The position numbers and the translations under genes were made by a program. The notes beneath the pieces were generated by a model. It worked only from the letters and a program-made list of their open reading frames with translations, was not told the origin of the DNA and did not search any database. From Pontibacter pamirensis (GTDB lineage: Bacteria > Bacteroidota > Bacteroidia > Cytophagales > Hymenobacteraceae): a DNA stretch of 64,000 nucleotides. Shown piece by piece: positions 1-7,385 of the stretch; the stretch's first letter is position 1; each line of letters begins with the position of its first letter. Where the stretch lies: the NCBI RefSeq assembly GCF_010015475.1, contig NZ_SSNI01000001.1:310001-374000 (forward strand), in the 5' to 3' direction.

Positions 1-1007
1 ACTTTTTCAGGCTCACCTTTTACAATGGCTCTGATTTTGGTTTCAATTTCTTCCATCAGTTCCGGGTTATCCAGCAGGATCTGCTTTACACCGTCACGAC
101 CCTGGCCTAATTTGTTGCCGTCATAAGAGAACCAGGAGCCAGACTTCTGCACAATGCCCAAATCCACGCCCAGGTCCAGAATCTCACCTACTTTAGAAAT
201 ACCTTCGCCATACATGATGTCGAACTCTACCACTTTAAAAGGAGGTGCTACTTTATTCTTCACCACTTTCACACGGGTACGGTTACCTGTAATATTATCA
301 GCGCTTTCTTTTATCTGGCCAATACGGCGGATATCCAAGCGCACAGAAGCGTAGAACTTAAGGGCGTTACCGCCAGTGGTTGTCTCAGGGTTACCGAACA
401 TCACACCAATTTTCTCACGCAGCTGGTTAATGAAGATACAGGTACATCCTGTTTTGTTGATGGTACCGGTTAGCTTACGCAGTGCCTGAGACATCAGACG
501 TGCCTGCAGACCCATTTTGCTGTCACCCATATCACCTTCCAACTCACCTTTCGGTACAAGAGCGGCAACGGAGTCAATTACGATAATATCTATAGCGCCT
601 GAGCGAATCAGGTGGTCAGCAATTTCAAGTGCCTGCTCCCCATTGTCTGGCTGAGAGATTAATAAATTTTCAGTGTCAATGCCAAGCTTTTGGGCGTAGG
701 TTCTGTCAAAGGCGTGCTCCGCATCGATAAACGCAGCCATGCCGCCTTTCTTTTGTGCTTCGGCAATGCAGTGCATTGTAAGAGTAGTTTTACCAGATGA
801 TTCCGGACCATAGATTTCTACGACACGGCCACGTGGCAAACCACCAATACCCAAAGCAATATCAAGCCCAAGCGAGCCAGTGGATATAGCAGGTATGTCT
901 TCTACCTTGTTGTCGCTCAACTTCATTACGGTGCCTTTGCCGTATGTCTTGTCAAGCTTATCCATGGTTAGCTGTAGCGCTTTAAGTTTTTCGTTGCTTA
1001 GACTCAT
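1..1007 (-). CDS. recA: Recombinase RecA (3' end outside window)
   Basis: RecA forms ATP-dependent filaments on single-stranded DNA, drives strand exchange and triggers LexA-type cleavage. The gene starts at the ATG complementary to 1005-1007 and runs leftward off the window, leaving 335 codons of a protein normally about 340-350 long, so only the acidic C-terminal tail is missing. Visible family marks are Walker [10 protein letters not shown], the Walker B strand IIVIDSV, the ATP-sensing [14 protein letters not shown] segment and the DNA-binding loop [16 protein letters not shown]. No inactivating change is seen. A Bacteroidota-type promoter lies just upstream. Identification is certain. Confidence 0.98.
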   Translation of the reverse strand, partial: MSLSNEKLKALQLTMDKLDKTYGKGTVMKLSDNKVEDIPAISTGSLGLDIALGIGGLPRGRVVEIYGPESSGKTTLTMHCIAEAQKKGGMAAFIDAEHAFDRTYAQKLGIDTENLLISQPDNGEQALEIADHLIRSGAIDIIVIDSVAALVPKGELEGDMGDSKMGLQARLMSQALRKLTGTINKTGCTCIFINQLREKIGVMFGNPETTTGGNALKFYASVRLDIRRIGQIKESADNITGNRTRVKVVKNKVAPPFKVVEFDIMYGEGISKVGEILDLGVDLGIVQKSGSWFSYDGNKLGQGRDGVKQILLDNPELMEEIETKIRAIVKGEPEK

Positions 1008-1038
1008 GTGTTTATTTTATTTAGCTTTATATTGAAGG

Positions 1039-1070
1039 TGAAATTACTACTTTTGGAGCCAACTTGCAAA
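1039..1070 (-). promoter_or_regulatory. Probable recA promoter (-33/-7 type)
   Basis: On the minus strand a TTTG box (complement of 1067-1070) is followed after 20 bases by TAATTTCA (complement of 1039-1046), close to the Bacteroidota sigma-A consensus TTTG-N19-21-TAnnTTTG. This puts transcription start about 25 bases before the recA ATG. No LexA-like palindrome was noticed. Confidence 0.5.
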
Positions 1071-1167
1071 AAAGTAATCAGGTATTTTGCTAAATATTTT
1101 AGCCACCCTGTGGCGCCTGATTATAACAGAACATCACTCCTTTTTGTGCCATCCTTTACACTTATTT

Positions 1168-2319
1168 ATGAGCTATTGTAGGCTCTGTTTGCTTTGTTTT
1201 CTGTTGGTTTATAGCTGCTTTGCCAAGGCACAGCTAAACAATAATGTCCTGCGGCAGCAGATGCCCGTAGTAGCTCAAAATGCTAATGAGGTTAGAATTG
1301 GAGTCTATGCCTTTGGCTTCTCTAAGAACAATGAGTACTTCAATAAGATTGCAGATGGCTATACTTTGTTCGGCTATCACCTCAACCCTGAACTGGTGTA
1401 TTATCCGGCATCATTCGTGCGCCTGGAGGTTGGCGTTTTCCTCTGGAAAGACTTTGGCAGCGCAGGATATCAGGACATCGCCCCCACGTTTACAGCTAAG
1501 ATACAGAAGGAGAACTGGGCGCTGTTCTTCGGTGCACTGGAGGGTAACCTGAATCACGGCTACGTTGAGCCGCTTTACGACTTCGAGCGCGTGATTACGA
1601 ACCGGCTCGAGAACGGCCTGCAATACCAGCTCAACACACACCGTGTAGCATTAGATGCCTGGATAGACTGGAACCACATGCTGTATAGAGGGGAAGATGA
1701 CCAGGAAAAAGTAAACGGTGGGGCAGCGGTAGATATTTTGCTGCTGGAACAGGCGGGGAGGGGTATCACTGCGGATAGTCTGCGCCTAACTATACCCATA
1801 CAGTTTACCGCCCAGCACAAAGGGGGGCAGATAGACGCTTCACCACTGCCGCTGACAACTGTGGCAAACGCTGCCATAGGCTTCGAACTGGAGAAGAGGT
1901 ATAGCCGCAAGGTATTACACAGGCTTTATACAAAAAATTACCTTGTGGGCTTCAAAGACTTTTCAAATGAGTTTCAACTGCCGTACACGCAGGGCTATGG
2001 CATTTACCTGAATGCCGGTATCGATACAAAGTACCAGGACGTGATGCTTAGCTACTGGCGCGGTGATAGCTACATAGCGGAGTTGGGAGGGAGGCTGTAC
2101 CAATCGGCCTCCACTACTTTTAAGAACCCGGACTACCTTCAGGAGGAGCGGCAGCTACTAATTTTGCGGCTGATGAAGGATATTGAAATAATCGATAACC
2201 TACACCTTACGATACGCCTGGAACCAGTAGTAGACCTGGACAACCCGAAGTTGGAGTTCTCCAACGCCTTCTACCTTACTTTTGATACAGAGTTCTTTGT
2301 GGCCAAGCCGAGGAGGTAG
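1168..2319 (+). CDS. Probable outer-membrane beta-barrel protein, function unknown
   Basis: A 383-residue exported protein. The open frame begins at 1087, but the ATG at 1168 gives a clean signal peptide (MSYCRLCLLCFLLVYSCFAKAQ region) ending in A-K-A-Q, so that start is preferred. The mature part has alternating hydrophobic and polar residues, many aromatic residues and a C-terminal strand ending near a Phe (AFYLTFDTEFF), as in Bacteroidota outer-membrane barrels. No enzymatic motif was recognised. It diverges from recA and stands alone. An outer-membrane porin-like or assembly role is inference only. Confidence 0.75.
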   Translation: MSYCRLCLLCFLLVYSCFAKAQLNNNVLRQQMPVVAQNANEVRIGVYAFGFSKNNEYFNKIADGYTLFGYHLNPELVYYPASFVRLEVGVFLWKDFGSAGYQDIAPTFTAKIQKENWALFFGALEGNLNHGYVEPLYDFERVITNRLENGLQYQLNTHRVALDAWIDWNHMLYRGEDDQEKVNGGAAVDILLLEQAGRGITADSLRLTIPIQFTAQHKGGQIDASPLPLTTVANAAIGFELEKRYSRKVLHRLYTKNYLVGFKDFSNEFQLPYTQGYGIYLNAGIDTKYQDVMLSYWRGDSYIAELGGRLYQSASTTFKNPDYLQEERQLLILRLMKDIEIIDNLHLTIRLEPVVDLDNPKLEFSNAFYLTFDTEFFVAKPRR

Positions 2320-2379
2320 CACATGTTACTTACCTCCTGTACCCACTACTCATTGAGTTATTCAATTATTCAGAATTAG

Positions 2380-3012
2380 TTACACCATGGCGGCAGCGTT
2401 AGCCTGCTCCTGTTCCAGTTGCTTGGCTTCAAAGTCCTCACGCGTCAGGCCATAGTAGCTTAAGTCCAGTAGCTCATCCGAGTCGGCACCCCGGTAGTCG
2501 TTGCGAAGTACCCCTTCTTTTAAAAAGCCGTTTTTCTCAGCTAAGGCGCCATAGCTTTCGTTGGCGTTGGTGCAGCGCATGTATACCTTGTTCATCTTTA
2601 GGGAATCGAAAGCGAACTGAAGCACTGCCTGTAGTGCCTCCTGTACCAGGGCCTTACTGTTGGGCCACTCCGTGAAGTACAGTCCCAGTTCTGCTTTGGG
2701 TATCGTGCGGTCTAGATTCTTCAGCGCAATATTGCCGATGTAGGCATTGTCTTCTGTTTGCCAGACACCAAAGTCAAAGGTGCGGCGATTGTCCCACTCT
2801 GTGCGCAGTTGCCGCACTTGCGTTCTCGCATCTTCCAGCACACGCACGCGTGCTAACCGACCGGCAAAAGCAGGAATTAAATAGGGTATATTCTCCTGAA
2901 GCAGACGCATAAAGTTACTTTCATCGCCTTCCTCATAGGGCCTTAATGTCAGGTGCTCTGTATCCAGCTGTTCCTCATAAGAATCAGGTAAAGTGTTGTA
3001 TAAAAAATTCAT
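2380..3012 (-). CDS. GNAT-family N-acetyltransferase (RimJ/RimL-like)
   Basis: This 210-residue protein has the RimJ/RimL acetyltransferase layout: an N-terminal TEHLTLRPYEEGD segment, a central sheet with IGNIALKNLD, and a C-terminal ESYGALAEKNGFLKEGVLRN block that matches the family's N-x-x-S/Y-x-x-x-x-E-K-x-G-F signature. These enzymes transfer acetyl from acetyl-CoA to N-terminal amines or small molecules. The usual glycine-rich CoA loop (R/Q-x-x-G-x-G/A) is replaced here by EWPNSKALVQEAL, so CoA binding may differ from the standard. It is monocistronic and diverges from the SDR gene. The substrate cannot be predicted. Confidence 0.85.
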   Translation of the reverse strand: MNFLYNTLPDSYEEQLDTEHLTLRPYEEGDESNFMRLLQENIPYLIPAFAGRLARVRVLEDARTQVRQLRTEWDNRRTFDFGVWQTEDNAYIGNIALKNLDRTIPKAELGLYFTEWPNSKALVQEALQAVLQFAFDSLKMNKVYMRCTNANESYGALAEKNGFLKEGVLRNDYRGADSDELLDLSYYGLTREDFEAKQLEQEQANAAAMV

Positions 3013-3179
3013 GGTTTGTCCCTTATATGGTTTTTGAGAGGGTGCCTTACTTGTTCATACGTGAAAGAAAAAGATTGTGATGCCATAGGCCACATAAGTG
3101 CAAGTGCCAACTGTGCTGCTGCTTTTGTCGTTAAAAATGAGCAAGCTAAATAGTAAACCAAACAAAATCTGAAAACAAA

Positions 3180-4043
3180 ATGGGAAACAGACTTAAAGGA
3201 AAAGTAGCTATCGTGACAGGCGGTGGCGCAGGAATAGGCGAAGCCATTAGTAAAAAGTTCGCCAAAGAAGGGGCAAGTGTAGTGGTAGCCGGCTTTCCGG
3301 AAGACCCGGTAGAGGACGTGGTGAAAAAAATACAGGAGGAGGGAGGCACAGCCATTCCGTTCACTGCTGATTTGTCGTCCCTTGCCAATGCCAGCAGTTG
3401 TGTAGAACTGGCCGTGAAGCAGTTCGGGAAACTGGACATCCTGATTAACAACGCCGGTACCTTTCCTGAAACAAATATGCTGTCGGAGTATTCAGAAGAG
3501 GCGTTTGAATATATGATCAAAAATAATGTGAAGACTACTTTTGTCATGAGTAAGGCTGCGTTGCCGGAACTGCAGAAAACAAAAGGCAATATAGTTACAG
3601 CCGGCTCTGAGTCTGGTGTGCTCGGCATTGCCCAAAATGCGCCGTATGGTGGCACCAAAGGCTTTAACCATGCTTTCACGAAGGGGCTGGCGGCAGAGCA
3701 GGCGCAAAAAGGCGTGCGTTGCAACATAGTGGCCCCCGGCCCTATAGACACTGGCTGGACGCACAAAGAAACCGGCCCAATGGACAGCGAGATGGAGAAG
3801 ATGGTGACGCAGGGAACGCTGATGGGGCGCAGAGGTACACCAGAAGAGGTAGCCAATGTATACCTCTTCCTGGCATCTGACGAGGCCTCTTATGTAACGG
3901 GAGCCGTTTGGCCTGTTGATGGCGGCACGCTCATAGCCAAAGGCCCTGCCGGCGACATGGCAGCTGACAGCATGAAAAAGCAGCCTAAAAAAGACCTGAA
4001 CCTGGAGCATTCTAAGGACAGCCACACTTCTATCCGGAAATAA
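3180..4043 (+). CDS. SDR-family NAD(P)-dependent oxidoreductase
   Basis: A 287-residue classical short-chain dehydrogenase/reductase. The cofactor motif TGGGAGIG lies near residues 13-20, NNAG near 91-94, and the catalytic Tyr-x-x-x-Lys is YGGTK around residue 156, with a Ser in AGSESG before it. The PGPIDTG segment and the C-terminal VTGAVWPVDGG are typical of the 3-oxoacyl-ACP reductase/glucose dehydrogenase branch. The C-terminus has an extra Lys/Asp/Ser-rich tail of about 35 residues. The substrate is unknown. It is monocistronic and ends before a bidirectional hairpin shared with the next, convergent gene. Confidence 0.92.
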   Translation: MGNRLKGKVAIVTGGGAGIGEAISKKFAKEGASVVVAGFPEDPVEDVVKKIQEEGGTAIPFTADLSSLANASSCVELAVKQFGKLDILINNAGTFPETNMLSEYSEEAFEYMIKNNVKTTFVMSKAALPELQKTKGNIVTAGSESGVLGIAQNAPYGGTKGFNHAFTKGLAAEQAQKGVRCNIVAPGPIDTGWTHKETGPMDSEMEKMVTQGTLMGRRGTPEEVANVYLFLASDEASYVTGAVWPVDGGTLIAKGPAGDMAADSMKKQPKKDLNLEHSKDSHTSIRK

Positions 4044-4103
4044 GCAGTTTCTGATTACTTCCGGAGACTGCCACGTGCTGCTTTTGCTCCTGAGGAATGC
4101 CAA

Positions 4104-4152
4104 TATATAAAAAGCCAGCGATACTCTCAGGTAGCGCTGGCTCTTTTATATA
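4104..4152. terminator. Bidirectional hairpin terminator
   Basis: Inverted repeat with arms around AGCCAGCG (4113-4120) and CGCTGGCT (4135-4142), extended by an A/T run on each side (TATATAAAA and TTTTATATA). It lies between two convergent genes and can give a U-tract in either direction. Confidence 0.8.
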
Positions 4153-4175
4153 TCTACCAGTGTGTTTCTGCCGCT

Positions 4176-4604
4176 CTATGCGTTCAGGAACGGATAGTTA
4201 AAGTGCTTGGGGCTGTGTAATTTCTGCTGGGCCATCATCACCTGCAGCGTGTGGGCCGCCTCCTTGAAGTACTCCAGCCGGCGGTACAGCATCTCTTTTT
4301 GTAATACGACACCCGTTGCCGTTTTCATATAGGCTTTTTTATCCTCCAGCACGCGGTGCAACACCTCGTTTACATGCTCCTCGTGCTGCAGGTACCACTG
4401 CTGGAAATCCTGCACGCGTTCGGCACCTGTTGTAGCAGAGTTAAACTCCAGCCCATGCAGGCGCAGCACATCTGCCAATAGGTTTACTTCCAGTGGAAGA
4501 GAGGTGTTGTAAGGCATCGAACGCAATTCAAGAGGACTGTTAAAAGCACCAACTACAGTGGTTAGGTTCTTTTTAAAGTGCAGGTATAAAGCAGCCGCTT
4601 CCAT
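4176..4604 (-). CDS. Conserved-looking hypothetical protein
   Basis: Not recognised. The frame is open from 4643, but that first codon is TTG and lies inside a TAGTTTTG promoter box (4641-4648), so the ATG complementary to 4602-4604 is preferred, giving 142 residues. The protein is mostly alpha-helical by eye and polar (EEHVNEVLHRVLEDKKAYM), with no signal peptide or membrane segment. It is convergent with the SDR gene and flanked upstream by an AT-rich repeat. A cytoplasmic role is likely; nothing more can be said. Confidence 0.65.
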   Translation of the reverse strand: MEAAALYLHFKKNLTTVVGAFNSPLELRSMPYNTSLPLEVNLLADVLRLHGLEFNSATTGAERVQDFQQWYLQHEEHVNEVLHRVLEDKKAYMKTATGVVLQKEMLYRRLEYFKEAAHTLQVMMAQQKLHSPKHFNYPFLNA

Positions 4605-4640
4605 AAATGTATAGGGAGATGTTGGTAAAGTGATTGGGTG

Positions 4641-4648
4641 CAAAACTA
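4641..4648 (-). promoter_or_regulatory. Bacteroidota -7 box TAGTTTTG
   Basis: A perfect TAnnTTTG match on the minus strand about 37 bases before the preferred ATG (4604). It argues against the upstream TTG at 4643 as the start codon. No convincing -33 TTTG was found at the usual spacing. Confidence 0.5.
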
Positions 4649-4680
4649 CACCAATTTAGCGTACTAACAATACGCTGAGG

Positions 4681-4779
4681 CTGGATAGTTATATTGTTGA
4701 TAGTTGATTGCTAATTACTTGATGACTATAATATTGAATAATCTTATTTAACAATTAACATCAAACAATCAACAATTAC
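4681..4779. repeat. AT-rich dispersed intergenic repeat, copy 1
   Basis: About 100 bases rich in TTGTTGATAGTTGATTG and, further on, AACAATTAACATCAAACAA and AACAATTAC, forming a loose inverted repeat. Similar wording recurs near 37.5, 39.8 and 41.1 kb, always between genes. It lies just downstream of moxR. Confidence 0.45.
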
Positions 4780-5741
4780 AGCAGCTCCTGAATAATCCTT
4801 TCTACAGTAATGCCTTCTGCCTCGGCTTTGAAATTGCGCACAATGCGGTGCCGGAGGATAGGGAATGCCACTGCCTGCACGTCTTCAATATCAGGACTGT
4901 ATTTTCCGTTAAGGATGGCATTGCATTTAGCGCCTACAATCAGGTGCTGAGAAGCTCTTGGGCCTGCACCCCACTCCAGGTACTGATTTGCCTGCGTGGA
5001 GGCCATGGGCATGTTAGGACGTGTTTTGTGCACCAGCTTTACCGCATACTCCACCACATTGTCTACCACAGGCACACGGCGCACCAGCTGCTGAAAGGCA
5101 ATAATGTCATCGGCATGCAGGATTTTGTTCAGAGAGTTCACAGAAGCGCCTGTTGTATTCTTTACAATCTGCAGCTCCGACTCGTAGCTTGGGTAGTCGA
5201 GCGTAATATTGAACATGAAGCGGTCCAGCTGTGCCTCGGGCAGGGGGTAAGTTCCTTCCTGCTCAATTGGGTTCTGGGTTGCCAGCACGAAGAAAGGCCT
5301 TGGCAGGTTGTATTTGTGTCCGGCCACTGTAACGGCATGTTCCTGCATGGCCTCTAAGAGCGCTGCCTGTGTTTTTGGGGGCGTGCGGTTGATTTCATCG
5401 GCCAGCACAATGTTGGCAAACACCGGCCCCGTTACAAACTTAAAGTTGCGTTCGTTGTCCAGTGTCTCAGCGCCCACAATATCAGACGGCATCAGGTCGG
5501 GCGTAAACTGCACCCGGTTAAACGACATATCCAGTGAGGAGGCGATGGTTTGGATGAGGAGCGTCTTGGCGAGCCCCGGCACCCCCACCAGCAGGCAGTG
5601 CCCCTGACAAAAAACAGCTGTAAGTACTAATTTTACAACTTCTTCCTGCCCTACAATCACTTTTGATATTTCGGAAGTTAACTCCCGGTAAACGTGGTGT
5701 AGCGCGTCGGCTGCTTCTTTGTCAGAGGTGAACTGCTTCAT
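4776..5741 (-). CDS. MoxR-family AAA+ ATPase
   Basis: A 321-residue MoxR ATPase, a chaperone-like AAA+ protein that usually works with von Willebrand factor A proteins in metal insertion or stress tolerance. Walker A is GVPGLAKT, Walker B is VLADEINR, sensor 1 lies in LATQNPIEQEGTYPLPEAQLDRF, and the C-terminal lid contains GAGPRASQ. All are intact. It starts 4 bases after the surA-like gene ends, so the two are very probably co-transcribed. The expected downstream DUF58 and bat genes are absent here; a BatD homologue sits alone about 20 kb away. Confidence 0.95.
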   Translation of the reverse strand: MKQFTSDKEAADALHHVYRELTSEISKVIVGQEEVVKLVLTAVFCQGHCLLVGVPGLAKTLLIQTIASSLDMSFNRVQFTPDLMPSDIVGAETLDNERNFKFVTGPVFANIVLADEINRTPPKTQAALLEAMQEHAVTVAGHKYNLPRPFFVLATQNPIEQEGTYPLPEAQLDRFMFNITLDYPSYESELQIVKNTTGASVNSLNKILHADDIIAFQQLVRRVPVVDNVVEYAVKLVHKTRPNMPMASTQANQYLEWGAGPRASQHLIVGAKCNAILNGKYSPDIEDVQAVAFPILRHRIVRNFKAEAEGITVERIIQELL

Positions 5742-5745
5742 TTTT

Positions 5746-7113
5746 TTATTGCATTAGTTGTTGGAGTCCACCACATTCCTGGTACTCCGGATCAATTTCA
5801 ATAAACACGGTGTCAATATTCTTGCGGAACCACTCGTCCACGGCTTTGCTGCGTTTTTCAGCGAGCGCAGCATTAGAAATCCGCTGATAATCGTCCTGGA
5901 GGTTAGCCAGGTGTGGTTTTGATTTACCTTTCAGGTAGATAATGCGCACCGCTTCTTTGCCATCCTCTGTCGTAAACGGAATCGGCCTCGAAATATCCCC
6001 TACCTGCATCGTGTCAATCACGAAGAAGATAGATGGATCGACCTGGTCCATCGGAATATAAGTGCTGCCGTCACGGCCTGACATCATGCCGCCGTTGTCT
6101 TTTGTGGCCTTATCATCAGAGTACTCTTTGGACGCTTTAGGGAACGTCAGCAGGCTGTCGTTCTGTATCTTCGTCCGGATACTGTCCAGTGCTGTAACGG
6201 CCTCCTGTATGTCTACCGTCGCTGTGGCTGGCTTGATAAGAATGTGGCGCGTGTTAAATTCCTGGCCACGACGCTCGATCAACTGAATAAGGTGAAAGCC
6301 GAACTGTGACTCAACCACACTGGAAATTCCGCCGGGCTCCATGCGCAAAGCAGCAGCTTCATACTCTGGCACCAATTCTTTCTTCTTAAAGAAGCCCAGT
6401 TCCCCGCCGGCCTGTGCCGAGCCTGGGTCCTGTGAATATTGTGTTGCCAGTGTGGCAAAGTCTTCACCGGCAAGTATACGCTTGCGCAGGGCCTCCAGTT
6501 GCTCCCGGGCCGCCTGCTTTTGCGTCTTGCTTACAGTGGCGTATTTTATAATCTGGCCAAGTTCTACCTCGCTTGAAAAATAAGGAAGACTGTCTGATGG
6601 TATATTGTTGAAGTACCTTTTGATTTCTTTCGGGGTAACGGTTACTTTGCTTGTAATCTCCCGCTGCATGTTCTCCATCACCATCTGTTCACGCACGGTG
6701 CGGCGCAGCTCTTCTTTCAGTTGTGTGATGCTTTTGTTGTAGTACTGCTCCAGTCGCTCTACGCCGCCTACCTGGCCGGCTAGGTACTGTATACGGCGGT
6801 CCAGTTCATTGGCCACCAGTGGTTCCTCTACCACAATAGAGTCTATCTCGGCACGAGCCAGGAGCAGCTTGTCCTGCAGCAGAGAGGTGAATATCTGGCA
6901 CTTCATTTCTTCGCTTGGCTGCTGTTTAGACTGCTGAAGGTACTGCAGGTAGCCAAACTCTACGTCAGAGCGTAAAACAACGTAGTTGTCTACTTTTGCT
7001 ATGATACCATCCACCGATCGCTGCACAGGTGCCTGGGCAAAAGCCGTAGAGGAAATTACAATGAGGCAAATTGCCGCAAAGGCCGTTCTGGCAAAATGAT
7101 GTATCTTTTCCAA
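5746..7113 (-). CDS. SurA-like periplasmic peptidylprolyl isomerase
   Basis: A 455-residue exported foldase. The start is TTG (complement of 7111-7113); no in-frame ATG precedes the signal peptide, which runs through FAAICLIVISSTAFAQ. A SurA N-terminal helical region (about 30-170) is followed by two parvulin domains, the first near SSEVELGQIIKYA, with GGELGFFKKKELVPEYEAAA and FGFHLIQ, and the second at FNTRHILIKPA. SurA-type proteins escort outer-membrane proteins through the periplasm and isomerise prolyl bonds. It lies between a second parvulin gene and moxR on the same strand, suggesting an envelope-protein folding operon. Confidence 0.92.
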   Translation of the reverse strand: MEKIHHFARTAFAAICLIVISSTAFAQAPVQRSVDGIIAKVDNYVVLRSDVEFGYLQYLQQSKQQPSEEMKCQIFTSLLQDKLLLARAEIDSIVVEEPLVANELDRRIQYLAGQVGGVERLEQYYNKSITQLKEELRRTVREQMVMENMQREITSKVTVTPKEIKRYFNNIPSDSLPYFSSEVELGQIIKYATVSKTQKQAAREQLEALRKRILAGEDFATLATQYSQDPGSAQAGGELGFFKKKELVPEYEAAALRMEPGGISSVVESQFGFHLIQLIERRGQEFNTRHILIKPATATVDIQEAVTALDSIRTKIQNDSLLTFPKASKEYSDDKATKDNGGMMSGRDGSTYIPMDQVDPSIFFVIDTMQVGDISRPIPFTTEDGKEAVRIIYLKGKSKPHLANLQDDYQRISNAALAEKRSKAVDEWFRKNIDTVFIEIDPEYQECGGLQQLMQ

Positions 7114-7385
7114 GGTTGTAATAATTGATATGATTGTGTGCGCTTGGCGCCTGTTAAATCCTCTGTTTCAGGGCTCAAAGAAATGCATCTGCGTCTCAAA
7201 TAAACTTGCTTGCAGGTCCACAGCCGGGGCTATATACCTAAAACAGCAGCTATCTAGTTTCTATAGCATTCCTTTGCAGCCTGAACTTAAAATTCAGACA
7301 GACTATTATGTAAAACGCACAATTTACGTCTTTATTCTGAATAAACTGAATTATCAGCTCGTTGCAAAAAAGGTACCAGAATGAA

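Noticed and set aside
3492-4103. Long minus-strand frame opposite the SDR gene
   Set aside because: It mirrors the SDR frame, has no recognisable domain and no promoter.
7130-7384. Plus-strand frame between the two foldase genes
   Set aside because: Basic and Cys/Ser-rich without a start context, in a region that should hold the surA promoter on the other strand.
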